Positions 35,644-44,106 of a stretch of 64,000 nucleotides of DNA are shown here, piece by piece (position 1 is the stretch's first letter; every line of letters begins with the position of its first letter). The notes under the pieces are model-generated. The model searched no databases and was not told the DNA's origin. It was given only the letters and a program-made list of their open reading frames with translations. The DNA is from Teichococcus vastitatis (GTDB lineage: Bacteria; Pseudomonadota; Alphaproteobacteria; Acetobacterales; Acetobacteraceae): the NCBI RefSeq assembly GCF_003604215.1, contig NZ_QXGS01000007.1, positions 100,367 through 164,366 of the forward strand, in the 5' to 3' direction. Both the position numbers and the translations under genes were made by a program.

Positions 35644-37440
35644 ATGCAGCGGTCCGATACCAGCGACCTGCTCCGCCTGTCCCGGCGTCCCATCGGGTTC
35701 CTGCTTCGCCACCTGCGGCCCTATGCCGGCAGCCATGTCACGATCATGATCACGGTGCTGGGCGCCGTGGCCTGCTCGGTGGGCGCCAATTACGCGGTGA
35801 AGAACCTGATCGACACCCTGGCGGGCGGGCCGTCCAACGTCAGCGGCACGGCGGTGTGGACGGCCTTCGCGATCCTGGCCGGTATCATCACCGCCGACAA
35901 CATGCTGTGGCGCATCGGCGGCTGGATCGCGGCGGACCGCTTTCCGCGCGCCACCGCCTCCATGCGTGCCGAGCTGTTCCATCACCTGTCCGGCCATTCG
36001 CCGGGCTACTTCGCCAACCGCTCGGCCGGCACGCTGGCGGCACGCATCAGCGCCACCGGCACCGCCGGCTTCACCGTTCTGCAGAACTTCACCTGGCACA
36101 CCGTGCCGCCCGCCGTCGCGGTGATGCTGGCCATCGCCTTCCTGGGCAGCGTGGACCCGATCATGGCCGGTTGCCTGGTGATCGCCGCCGCGGCGCTGGC
36201 GATCGGCGTCGCCTGGCTGGGCCGCAAGGGCGAGGAGAAGCATGACCGCTTCGCCGGCCGCGCCGCCACCGTGGACGGGCAGCTGGTGGACGTGGTGCAG
36301 AACTTCTCCCTGGTGCGGGCCTTCGGCGCCTTTGGCCGGGAACGCATGCTGCTGGACAAGGCGCTGGCCGACGAAACCGCCGCCCGGCGCGCCAGCCTGC
36401 GCTACCTGGAGAAGCTGCGCCTGGTGCATGGCGCGGCCACCGCCGTGCTCACCGCGGTGCTGCTGTGGTGGGTGGTGACGCTGTGGCAGGCCGGGCGCGC
36501 CACGGCCGGTGACATCGTGCTGGTCTGCACCCTGGGCTTCACCATCTTGCACGCCTCGCGCGACCTCGCCATGGCGCTGGTGGACCTGACCCAGTACGTC
36601 GCCCGCATGCGGGAAGCACTGGTATCCCTGCTGGTGCCGCATGACCTTCCCGATGTGGAGAATGCGCACCGGCTGCTGGGCAAGGGCGGCGCGGTGGATT
36701 TCCGCGACGTGACCTTCAGCTACCCGCAGGCGCCTGCGGGCGCGCCGCCGATCCTGCGCGGCCTGAACCTGTCCATCCCGAAGGGCCAGAAGGTCGGCGT
36801 GGTCGGCCGTTCCGGCGCTGGCAAGTCGACCCTGCTGACCTTGTTGCAGCGCCAGTCCGCGCCGCAGGCCGGCGAGGTGAACATCGACGGCCAGAATATC
36901 GCCGAGGCGACGCGCGAAAGCCTGGCGGAGCAGATCGCGGTGGTGCCGCAGGATGTGTCCCTGTTCCACCGCACGGTGCTGGAGAACATCCGCTACGCCC
37001 GCCCCGACGCCAGCGACGAGGAGGTGCTGCGCGCCGCCGAGGCCGCTCGCTGCCGCGAATTCATCGAGGCGCTGCCGGAAGGCTTCAACACCGTCGTCGG
37101 CGACCGCGGCGCCAAGCTGTCGGGCGGCCAGCGGCAGCGGCTGGCGATCGCCCGGGCCCTGCTGAAGGACGCGCCGATCCTGTTGCTGGACGAGGCGACC
37201 TCCGCTCTCGACAGCGAGTCGGAGGCCGAGGTGCAGACGGCCCTCGACTCCCTGATGGAGGGCCGCACGGTGATCGCCGTGGCCCATCGCCTGGCCACCC
37301 TGACCAATTTCGACCGCATCGTGGTGATGGATCAGGGCCAGGTGGTGCAGGACGGTCCTCCCGACCAGCTGATGCGTCGTGCCGGTCCCTACCAGGACAT
37401 GGTGCGCCGGCAGTCGGAAGCGCTGCAGGTCGCGGCCTGA
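35644..37440 (+). CDS. ABC exporter, fused permease-ATPase
   Basis: 598 residues from the ATG at 35644. The open frame upstream overlaps the divergent glycosyltransferase and is not coding. Membrane domain ~20-320, then ATPase with Walker A GRSGAGKST, signature LSGGQRQRLAIARALL, Walker B PILLLDEATSALDSESE and H-loop VIAVAHRLATL. Same architecture as the exporter at 14.1 kb, but not a recent duplicate. The divergent glycosyltransferase suggests a glycosylated cargo. A strong terminator follows. Confidence 0.87.
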   Translation: MQRSDTSDLLRLSRRPIGFLLRHLRPYAGSHVTIMITVLGAVACSVGANYAVKNLIDTLAGGPSNVSGTAVWTAFAILAGIITADNMLWRIGGWIAADRFPRATASMRAELFHHLSGHSPGYFANRSAGTLAARISATGTAGFTVLQNFTWHTVPPAVAVMLAIAFLGSVDPIMAGCLVIAAAALAIGVAWLGRKGEEKHDRFAGRAATVDGQLVDVVQNFSLVRAFGAFGRERMLLDKALADETAARRASLRYLEKLRLVHGAATAVLTAVLLWWVVTLWQAGRATAGDIVLVCTLGFTILHASRDLAMALVDLTQYVARMREALVSLLVPHDLPDVENAHRLLGKGGAVDFRDVTFSYPQAPAGAPPILRGLNLSIPKGQKVGVVGRSGAGKSTLLTLLQRQSAPQAGEVNIDGQNIAEATRESLAEQIAVVPQDVSLFHRTVLENIRYARPDASDEEVLRAAEAARCREFIEALPEGFNTVVGDRGAKLSGGQRQRLAIARALLKDAPILLLDEATSALDSESEAEVQTALDSLMEGRTVIAVAHRLATLTNFDRIVVMDQGQVVQDGPPDQLMRRAGPYQDMVRRQSEALQVAA

Positions 37441-37474
37441 GCCGGATCGGCGCCGGACGCCGGTTGACCGCTGA

Positions 37475-37499
37475 AGGGGCGCGCGGGCGCCCCTCTTTT
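37475..37499 (+). terminator. Intrinsic terminator after the ABC exporter
   Basis: AGGGGCGC / GCGCCCCT stem with a short loop, then CTTTTC. It lies 35 bp past the stop and just before the convergent patatin gene. Confidence 0.8.
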
Positions 37500-37509
37500 C
37501 AGGTCCGGC

Positions 37510-38610
37510 TCAGCGTTGCTCCGCGGGGCGGGCGATCTCGTGGAAGACCAGGCCCGGCTGCTGTTGCAGCGCCCCGACCTGCTCCAGGGCCAGGCGCATG
37601 TCCTGTTCGCCGGCGTTCCAGCGTGACGCCAGGGTCTGGGCGGAAAAATCGAACGCCTTGCCCAGGCCGGCCTCGTCCAGCGCGGCACGGTAGCTGAGGC
37701 AGAGAATGGTGGTGCGGGCGGCCCGGCCTTCCGCCAGCAGCGGTGCCAACTCCGGGGCCTCCCTCACCGGGTCCGGAAGCTCCGCGATGAGGCGGCGCAG
37801 ACGGTGCTCGCGCTCGCGTCCTTCCAGCAAGCGGCGGGTCTGGTTGCCGAAGGCGATGTCGCCGGCGCGCGCCGCTCCCGCCGCCAGGGTGTGCGGGCGG
37901 CTGCCGCACCGGGCAAACAGCTCCACCGCGAAGCAGAGCACATCCTGCGCCGGCAGGTCGTCCAGGATCAGGTCGATCGGCAGGTTGGCCGACAAGCCGC
38001 CGTCGCCGAGCAGCCTTTCCCCGATCTGCACCGGCGGAAACAACGGCAACAGGGCACTCGAAGCCAGCAGGTGATCGGGGCCAATGCGGTCGCCGCGCGC
38101 CGTGTCGAACACCACGCGTTCGCCACTGAGGATGTCGGTGGTGCCCACGGACAGGCGGATCTCTCCGCTGTTGAGCCGGTCGAAATCCACCAGCGCCTCC
38201 AGCTGCGCCCGCAGCGGCTGCAAATCATACAGCGCCGGGACATCTGCCGCGCCGGCGCCCGGCAGGCCCATTCGCGGCCGGAAGACGCCGGGGGAGCCGA
38301 ACAGGTGGGATTGCAGCGCCGCCGCCATCGCCTCGGCCTCGCGCCAGGGTCCGGCCAGCGGGGCGCCGAACCAGAGCGGGGCCAGCGGCGCCGGCTCGCG
38401 CACCGCGGCCTGCCAGAAGCCGTGCAGCCGTTCCAGCCGGCGTTCCGGCGGGTTGCCGGCGATCAGCGCGGCGTTGATGGCGCCCGCCGAGACGGCCGCG
38501 ATCCAGCGTGGCGCGCGGCCGCCGGCCACCAGGGCGGCATAGGCTCCGCCTTCATAAGCGCCGAGGGCGATGCCGCCCGACAGCACCAGAGCGTGGAAAG
38601 GCTGTTCCAT
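37510..38610 (-). CDS. Patatin-like phospholipase
   Basis: 366 residues. Oxyanion-hole segment LSGGIALGAYEGGAYAAL at the start, nucleophile elbow A-V-S-A-G-A-I-N with Ser near residue 41, and the catalytic Asp in GDGGLSANLP (~207). The first elbow residue is Ala where G-x-S-x-G is usual, though many DUF3734-type patatins vary here. The C-terminal FAVELFARCGSRPHTLAAG and EREHRLRRLIAELP regions suit that group. No signal peptide. It ends a two-gene minus-strand run, the SDR gene stopping 3 bp before its start. Confidence 0.82.
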   Translation of the reverse strand: MEQPFHALVLSGGIALGAYEGGAYAALVAGGRAPRWIAAVSAGAINAALIAGNPPERRLERLHGFWQAAVREPAPLAPLWFGAPLAGPWREAEAMAAALQSHLFGSPGVFRPRMGLPGAGAADVPALYDLQPLRAQLEALVDFDRLNSGEIRLSVGTTDILSGERVVFDTARGDRIGPDHLLASSALLPLFPPVQIGERLLGDGGLSANLPIDLILDDLPAQDVLCFAVELFARCGSRPHTLAAGAARAGDIAFGNQTRRLLEGREREHRLRRLIAELPDPVREAPELAPLLAEGRAARTTILCLSYRAALDEAGLGKAFDFSAQTLASRWNAGEQDMRLALEQVGALQQQPGLVFHEIARPAEQR

Positions 38611-38613
38611 GGT

Positions 38614-39579
38614 TCAGCGGGTCAGCCGGCGCAGCACCAGCACGGCGGCCAGCACGCCGAAGGCGGCCATCGGCACGCCGCCATTGTTCAGCCCGTGCCG
38701 CCAGCCGCCCCTGACGCGGGCTTCGTCGGCCGCGGGAGCGAACAAAGCGCCGGACGTCTCGGGGCTCGATTCCCGCGCCAGGAAACCGGCGTTGAGCACC
38801 CGCCCGATCAGCCGCGTCGCCACCGGCGAGGGGGCGATGCGCTTCACCAGGGATGCGAATTGCCCGAAGCCGCCGATAATGGTTTCCGCCCGCGGCCGGT
38901 CCACGAGGCGCAATACGGTGTGGGCCACTTTCTCCGGCGTATAGACCGGCGGCGCCGCCCGCACCCGGTGGTGGCTGTAATTGGCCGCGTGCTGAAAGAA
39001 GGGGGTGTCGATGACCGATGGCAGGATGGTGCAGATCTGGATGCCGGGCTGGTCCAGCACCTCCTGCCGCAGGGCTTCGGAAAAGCCTCGCACGGCGAAT
39101 TTGCTGGTGGCGTAGGCGGTGGAATCCGGCTTGGCGGTGCGGCCGACGATGGAGGCGTTCTGGATCAGCACGCCGTGCCCCTGCCGGCGGAACACCGGCA
39201 TCACCGCGCGGGCGCCGTGCACATAGCCGAACAGGTTGGTCTCGATCACCCGCCGCCAGGCATCGGAGGGCAGGTCCTCGAAGCGGCCGAAGATGCCGAC
39301 GCCGGCATTGTTGAACCACACGTCGATGCGGCCGAAGCGTTGCAGCGCACGGTCGGCCAGGGACTGGACCTGGGCTTCGTCCGTGGTGTCGGTCGGTACG
39401 GCCAATGCCTGGACGCCCAGCAACTCGCACTCGCGGGCCAGTTCCTCCAGCCGGTCGGCCCGTCGGGCGGCCAGAACGACGTTGTCGCCGTTCTCGGCAA
39501 AGGCATAGGCCGTGGCGCGGCCGATGCCGCTGGAGGCGCCGGTGATGACGACGACGCGCCCGCCTCGGGTGTTGGACAT
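38614..39579 (-). CDS. SDR-family oxidoreductase with C-terminal membrane helix
   Basis: 321 residues from the ATG at 39579 (MSNTRGGRVVVITGASSGIG). Cofactor motif TGASSGIG, NNAG motif, catalytic Ser in NASIVGRTAK and Y-x3-K in YATSKFAVRGF. After residue ~200 it carries an extension and a final hydrophobic segment (VPMAAFGVLAAVLVLRRLTR), suggesting membrane attachment. This layout is common in lipid- or fatty-acyl-related SDRs. The patatin neighbour supports a lipid role, which is inference. Confidence 0.86.
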   Translation of the reverse strand: MSNTRGGRVVVITGASSGIGRATAYAFAENGDNVVLAARRADRLEELARECELLGVQALAVPTDTTDEAQVQSLADRALQRFGRIDVWFNNAGVGIFGRFEDLPSDAWRRVIETNLFGYVHGARAVMPVFRRQGHGVLIQNASIVGRTAKPDSTAYATSKFAVRGFSEALRQEVLDQPGIQICTILPSVIDTPFFQHAANYSHHRVRAAPPVYTPEKVAHTVLRLVDRPRAETIIGGFGQFASLVKRIAPSPVATRLIGRVLNAGFLARESSPETSGALFAPAADEARVRGGWRHGLNNGGVPMAAFGVLAAVLVLRRLTR

Positions 39580-39661
39580 GATGCAGGGCCTTTCCGCTGG
39601 TGCTTGCCGCATTGCAGCACACGGGAAGCAGAACAGGGGCCGGCGGGCCAGGGTTGCGGCG

Positions 39662-39868
39662 TCAGGACTCGACTTGCCGCGCCAGCCGCCTGGACAGCAG
39701 ATAGCCGATCAGGCCGCCCAGCGGGGCCGCGGGCAGCACCAGCGCCCAGGCGGCGTGCACGCCGTTCACCACCAGCCCGAGGCCGATGCCCAGCATCAGC
39801 CCGCCCACGAGGCTGCCGGCCACGCCCGCCGTCAGCCCCAGCACCAGGATTTCCGCGCGTGTCACCAT
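39662..39868 (-). CDS. Small two-helix membrane protein
   Basis: 68 residues with two hydrophobic, Gly-rich segments (~7-33 and ~40-58) and a basic end (SRRLARQVES). No family recognised. It stands alone upstream of the SDR gene, on the same strand. Confidence 0.55.
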   Translation of the reverse strand: MVTRAEILVLGLTAGVAGSLVGGLMLGIGLGLVVNGVHAAWALVLPAAPLGGLIGYLLSRRLARQVES

Positions 39869-40072
39869 GCCTGCGGAGTAGCAGGGAATCCGCGTTTGAC
39901 AAGCGGAAGGACCGGCGGGTAAAGCGCGGCTCCCTTCCGGGAACGCGGACGTGGGCTCCTGGGCCCGCGCGCCCGCCCTTTTGCCGTTTTCATTGCGGCA
40001 ATCGGGACTACCGGGACATCAGCGACACCATGGCCACAAGGCCGGGGCGCACAACAAGAAGGAGCCCGCCGC

Positions 40073-40690
40073 ATGACGAAGCGCGCGGAAAGCAAGTACA
40101 AGATCAATCGCCGCCTCGGCGTCAACCTGTGGGGCCGTGCCAAGTCCCCGGTCGCGAAGCGCGAATACGGCCCCGGCCAGCACGGCCAGCGCCGCAAGCA
40201 GAAGCCGACCGATTTCGGCGTTCAGCTGATGGCGAAGCAGAAGCTGAAGGGCTACTACGGCAACATCGGCGAGAAGCAGTTCCGCAAGTATTACGAGGAG
40301 GCCGTGCGTCGCAAGGGCGACACCTCCGAGAACCTGATCGAGCTCCTGGAGCGTCGGCTGGACGCCGTGGTGTACCGCATGAAGCTGGCGATGACGCCCT
40401 TCGCGGCGCGCCAGTTCGTGAACCATGGCCACATCACGGTCAACGGCAAGCGCGTCAACATCCCCTCCTACCTGATCCGCGACAATGACGTGGTCGAGGT
40501 GAAGGAGAAGTCGAAGCAGCTGGTGGTGGTGCTGGATGCCGCGCAGAGCGGCGAGCGCGACGTGCCGGAATATATCGAGATCGACCACCGCCAGATGAAG
40601 GGCCGCTTCCTGCGCGCGCCGAAGCTGTCGGACGTGCCGTATCCGGTGCAGATGGAGCCGAACCTGGTGGTTGAGTTCTACTCGCGCTGA
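40073..40690 (+). CDS. rpsD: 30S ribosomal protein S4
   Basis: 205 residues. It primary-binds 16S rRNA in 30S assembly. [37 protein letters not shown] and the S4 domain [35 protein letters not shown] are unmistakable. No zinc-finger Cys, so it is the Cys-free type. AAGGAG site 10 nt before the ATG. Monocistronic, with a strong terminator. Confidence 0.98.
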   Translation: MTKRAESKYKINRRLGVNLWGRAKSPVAKREYGPGQHGQRRKQKPTDFGVQLMAKQKLKGYYGNIGEKQFRKYYEEAVRRKGDTSENLIELLERRLDAVVYRMKLAMTPFAARQFVNHGHITVNGKRVNIPSYLIRDNDVVEVKEKSKQLVVVLDAAQSGERDVPEYIEIDHRQMKGRFLRAPKLSDVPYPVQMEPNLVVEFYSR

Positions 40691-40714
40691 CCGGCTTCTG
40701 CCGTCGAGGCGAAC

Positions 40715-40745
40715 AAGGCGGGGCAGCGATGCCCCGCCTTTTTTC
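40715..40745 (+). terminator. Intrinsic terminator of rpsD
   Basis: AAGGCGGGGCA / TGCCCCGCCTT stem around GCGA, followed by a run of T residues. A textbook intrinsic terminator 24 bp past the stop. Confidence 0.92.
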
Positions 40746-40837
40746 GTGCCGCCCGCGCCCCGGATAAGGATTTGGGAAGGATTTTGGTGGAGCTTGACGC
40801 GGTCCATTGCTGCCGCTGCCGGGGAGGCTCCGAAACC

Positions 40838-41206
40838 ATGTCCGCCATCATCGTGCCATTCGGCCAAGCCCCGGTCCGCGCCGTGCCGATCTCCGCCGCC
40901 CCCAGCGTCTCGCCAACCGAGCTCCGGGCGGCGCAGCAATGGGCGGCGCGCCAGGGCGAGGGCTGGCATGTCGAGGCCATCCGGCTGGCCGATGCGGAGA
41001 TCGCGCTCGGCATTTCGCCCCCGCGTTGCCGGCCCAGGCTGCCGAGCCAGAAGCCGCAACTGCCCTGGATCATCGTGCGCGATGCCGAGGGTGCGGTGCT
41101 GATCCATGCCGAGAACAGTTCCGGCGTGGTGCTGTCCTCGGTGATGGCGGCGCTGGAGGCGGTGCAGGTGCTGGAGATCGGAACGGTGCAGGCCGCCTCG
41201 GCCTGA
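40838..41206 (+). CDS. Hypothetical 122-residue protein
   Basis: Start at the ATG at 40838 with GGGGAGG 10 nt upstream. An in-frame ATG at 40772 is possible but lies too near the rpsD terminator. No signal peptide or membrane segment. Mixed alpha-beta composition with a central basic stretch (RCRPRLPSQKPQLPW) and a C-terminal strand-helix (IIVRDAEGAVLIHAENSSGVVL). Family not recognised. It converges with spoVR. Confidence 0.55.
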   Translation: MSAIIVPFGQAPVRAVPISAAPSVSPTELRAAQQWAARQGEGWHVEAIRLADAEIALGISPPRCRPRLPSQKPQLPWIIVRDAEGAVLIHAENSSGVVLSSVMAALEAVQVLEIGTVQAASA

Positions 41207-41245
41207 GCCGGGCGGCGCCGGTTTCCTTCCGCCGGCTCGCCGCCG

Positions 41246-42769
41246 TCACGGTCCGGCGGAATGCACCGCCAGGATGTTATCGGTGGCCATGTCGACCTCC
41301 TGCAGCCGCACCTCGTATCCCCAAAGGGAAGCGAGGTAGCGCATGGTGGCCGCGGCGTCCTTGGCGTGCAGCAACTGGCCGGGCTTGGTGCGGTGCTCCA
41401 GCAAAAGGCGCCGGTCGCCGCTCAGGTCCACGTCCAGCACCTGGATGTCCGGCGTGCTGAGGCCCGGATCGAAGGAGCGCGCCAGGGAGCGGCGGATCTC
41501 GCGGTAGCCATCCTCGTCATGGATGGCATCCACCAGCAGGCTGGATTCGGCGGTGTCGTCCAGCAGGCGGAACAGCCGGAAGCGGCGGATCACCGCCGGC
41601 GACAGGAACTGCAGGATGAAGCTCTCATCCCGGTAATTGGCCCAGGCATGCTTCAGCGTGCCGATGGCGTCGCCATTGCCGGCGAAGTCCGGGAACCAGC
41701 GCCGGTCCTCGGCGGAAGGATCGGTGCAGGCGCGGGCGATATCACTCATCATCGCATAGCCGAGCGCGTAGGGGTTCAGGTTCGGCCCCACATGCTCGAA
41801 GCCATGCTGCTGGATCACCGAGCTGGTGGAATGGATGCATTCCAGGAAGGCGGCGTCGTCGATCTGCCCCGTCTCGTGCAGCCGGGTCATGATCTGGTGG
41901 TGCACCCAGGTGGCGCAGCCCTCGTTCATCACCTTGGCCTGGGGCTGCGGGTAGAAATATTGCGCGATCAGCCGGACGATGCGGATCAGCTCCCGCTCCC
42001 AGGATTTCAGCACCGGGGAGGTCTTTTCCAGGAAGTAGAGCAGGTTCTCTTCCGGCAGACCGAGGCGGCGCCGGCGCTCGGCCACCCCATCGGCACCGAT
42101 GGACGCCTTGCCGCTCGGCACGGTGCGCCACAGGTCGTTGTAGACCTTCTGGTCGTATTCCCGCCGCTCGCGCTCGCGCTGCTCCTCGGATTGCAGGTTC
42201 AGGGAACGCTGCTTGCCGCCATGCCGGTGCACGCCGTTGCGGGACAGGGCATGCGCCGCATCCAGCACCCGCTCCACCGCGGCGACGCCGTGCTGGTCCT
42301 CGCAGCGGGAAATGAAGCCGCGGGCGAATTCCAGGTAATCCAGGATGGAGGTCGCGTCGGTCCATTGCCGGAACAGGTGGTTGTTCTTGAAGAAATGATT
42401 GTGGCCGAAGGCGGCGTGGGCGATCACCAGCGCCTGCATGGTCGCCGTGTTGCCCTCCATCAGGTAGGAGATGCAGGGATTGGCGTTGATCACCACCTCG
42501 TAGGCGAGGTTGCTGTAGCCCTTCTTGTATTCGTTCTCGTGCTGCAGGAAGTGCTTGCCGTAGGACCAGTGCCGGTAGGTGATCGGCATGCCATGCGCCG
42601 TGTAGACGTCCAGCATCTGCTCGGAGGTGATCACCTCGATCCGGTTCGGATAAACGTCGAGCCCCAGCTCGGTCTCGGCGATCCGTTCGATCGCGTCATA
42701 GGCGCGGCGCAGCGTGCCGAAATCCCAGGCCGTTCCGGAATACAGGAGGGGGGAGGAGCCGCTGTCCAT
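41246..42769 (-). CDS. spoVR: SpoVR/YcgB family protein
   Basis: 507 residues from the ATG at 42769 (MDSGSSPLLYSG), since the upstream extension overlaps the DUF444 gene. ITYRHWSYGKHFLQHENEYKKG, ANPCISYLMEGN, HAAFGHNHFFKNNHLF and MNEGCATWVHHQIM are strongly conserved His/Glu-rich blocks suggestive of a metal site. It acts with PrkA and YeaH in stress and starvation physiology, and the biochemical role is unknown. Last of the prkA-yeaH-spoVR unit. Confidence 0.93.
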   Translation of the reverse strand: MDSGSSPLLYSGTAWDFGTLRRAYDAIERIAETELGLDVYPNRIEVITSEQMLDVYTAHGMPITYRHWSYGKHFLQHENEYKKGYSNLAYEVVINANPCISYLMEGNTATMQALVIAHAAFGHNHFFKNNHLFRQWTDATSILDYLEFARGFISRCEDQHGVAAVERVLDAAHALSRNGVHRHGGKQRSLNLQSEEQRERERREYDQKVYNDLWRTVPSGKASIGADGVAERRRRLGLPEENLLYFLEKTSPVLKSWERELIRIVRLIAQYFYPQPQAKVMNEGCATWVHHQIMTRLHETGQIDDAAFLECIHSTSSVIQQHGFEHVGPNLNPYALGYAMMSDIARACTDPSAEDRRWFPDFAGNGDAIGTLKHAWANYRDESFILQFLSPAVIRRFRLFRLLDDTAESSLLVDAIHDEDGYREIRRSLARSFDPGLSTPDIQVLDVDLSGDRRLLLEHRTKPGQLLHAKDAAATMRYLASLWGYEVRLQEVDMATDNILAVHSAGP

Positions 42770-42774
42770 GGTGG

Positions 42775-44082
42775 TTATCCCGCGCCCAGGCCGCTGACCG
42801 GGCGCTTGCCGAACAGGTCGCGGAACACCGGGAAGATCTCGCGCCGGTCGCTGACGCGGCGCATCGCCATCTGCTCGGACCGGCCGGCCAGCGGCTCGTA
42901 GCCGCGCCACAGATCGGTTTCGCCGCGGATCACCGCGCCCGAGGGCGCCACCTCGATATAGGCGAAGTGCTGCACCAGCGGCAGGATGTCGTTCTCCAGC
43001 AGCCCGACGGCGCGGGCGGTGTCGCCGCCGTAATTGTCGCCATCCGAGGCCTGCGCCGCGTAGATGTTCCAGGACGAGGCCGGGTAGCGTTCATGTTGGA
43101 TGCGGATCAGCTCCTCCAGCGCGGAGGAGACGATGGTGCCGCCGGTGCGCGGGTCGGTGAAGAAGGTCTTCTCGTCCACCTCCTCGGCTGCCTCGGTGTG
43201 GCGGATGAACACCAGCTCCACCCGCTTGTAGCGCCGCTCCAGGAAGACGTGCAGCAGCAGGAAGAACCGCTTGGCGAGGTCCTTCATGCTCTCGGTCATG
43301 GAGCCGGAAACGTCCATCATGCAGAACATCACCGCCCGCGCCGAGGGCTTGGGCGTCGGCGTGAAGCGGCGGTAGCGCAGGTCCACCGGATCTACCCAGG
43401 GGATGCGGGCCTGGCGCCGCCGCGCTTCCACCACCTCGGCGCGCACAGCGGCGAGACGCTCCGGTGCTTCGCCGGAGGCTTCCAGCGCCTCGATCTCGGC
43501 CTCCAGCTCGCGCACCGCCTGGCTCTTGGGGCGCTTCAGGCCGATGCGGCGGGCCATGGACTGGCGCATGGAGCGCGCCAAGTCGATCTGCGACGGCGAG
43601 CCATCGGTGGAAATGCCGGTGCGCATCGGCGACACCGTTTCGGTGTCCAGGATGTCCCGCTTGACGAGGTCCGGCAGTTCCAGATCCTCGAAGAACAGGT
43701 CGAGGAACTCGTCGCGGGTCAGCACGAAGCGGAAATTGTCCTCGCTGCCACCGCCGCCCTCGCCGGAGGCGCCGCTCCCGCTACCGCCGCCCCCGCCACC
43801 CTTGCCGTCCGGGCGCTTGAGACGGTCGCCGACGGAGAACTCCTTGTTGCCGGGCAGCACGATGTCGCGCTTGCCGCTGGTGAACACCTCGTGGAAGGCG
43901 GGTTCGTGCAGCGAGTCGGCGGGGATGGTCACCGCTTCCCCATGGCCGGTTTCACGCAGCGTGCCGCTGTCCACGGCGTCCCGCACCGCCTTGATCACCG
44001 CCTGCCGCGCCCGGGTCAGGACGCGGCGGCGGTTTTCCAGGTTCTTGCCATGCGGGTTTGGTCGTCTGTCGATGATGTCCAA
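42775..44082 (-). CDS. yeaH: YeaH/YhbH family (DUF444) protein
   Basis: 435 residues. N-terminal DRRPNPHGKNLENRRRVL, a Gly/Ser-rich low-complexity stretch (~95-115), and a C-terminal von Willebrand A-like domain with the MIDAS-type D-V-S-G-S-M in MFCMMDVSGSMTESM. The family is always linked to the PrkA kinase and SpoVR, likely as a scaffold or substrate. 24 bp after prkA and 5 bp before spoVR, so one operon. Confidence 0.93.
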   Translation of the reverse strand: MDIIDRRPNPHGKNLENRRRVLTRARQAVIKAVRDAVDSGTLRETGHGEAVTIPADSLHEPAFHEVFTSGKRDIVLPGNKEFSVGDRLKRPDGKGGGGGGSGSGASGEGGGGSEDNFRFVLTRDEFLDLFFEDLELPDLVKRDILDTETVSPMRTGISTDGSPSQIDLARSMRQSMARRIGLKRPKSQAVRELEAEIEALEASGEAPERLAAVRAEVVEARRRQARIPWVDPVDLRYRRFTPTPKPSARAVMFCMMDVSGSMTESMKDLAKRFFLLLHVFLERRYKRVELVFIRHTEAAEEVDEKTFFTDPRTGGTIVSSALEELIRIQHERYPASSWNIYAAQASDGDNYGGDTARAVGLLENDILPLVQHFAYIEVAPSGAVIRGETDLWRGYEPLAGRSEQMAMRRVSDRREIFPVFRDLFGKRPVSGLGAG

Positions 44083-44106
44083 AGCCGATCCCGTCCCCCG
44101 AAGCGC

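Noticed and set aside
37804-40488. A long plus-strand open frame reaching into rpsD.
   Set aside because: It crosses patatin, SDR and a small gene, and overlaps rpsD out of frame.
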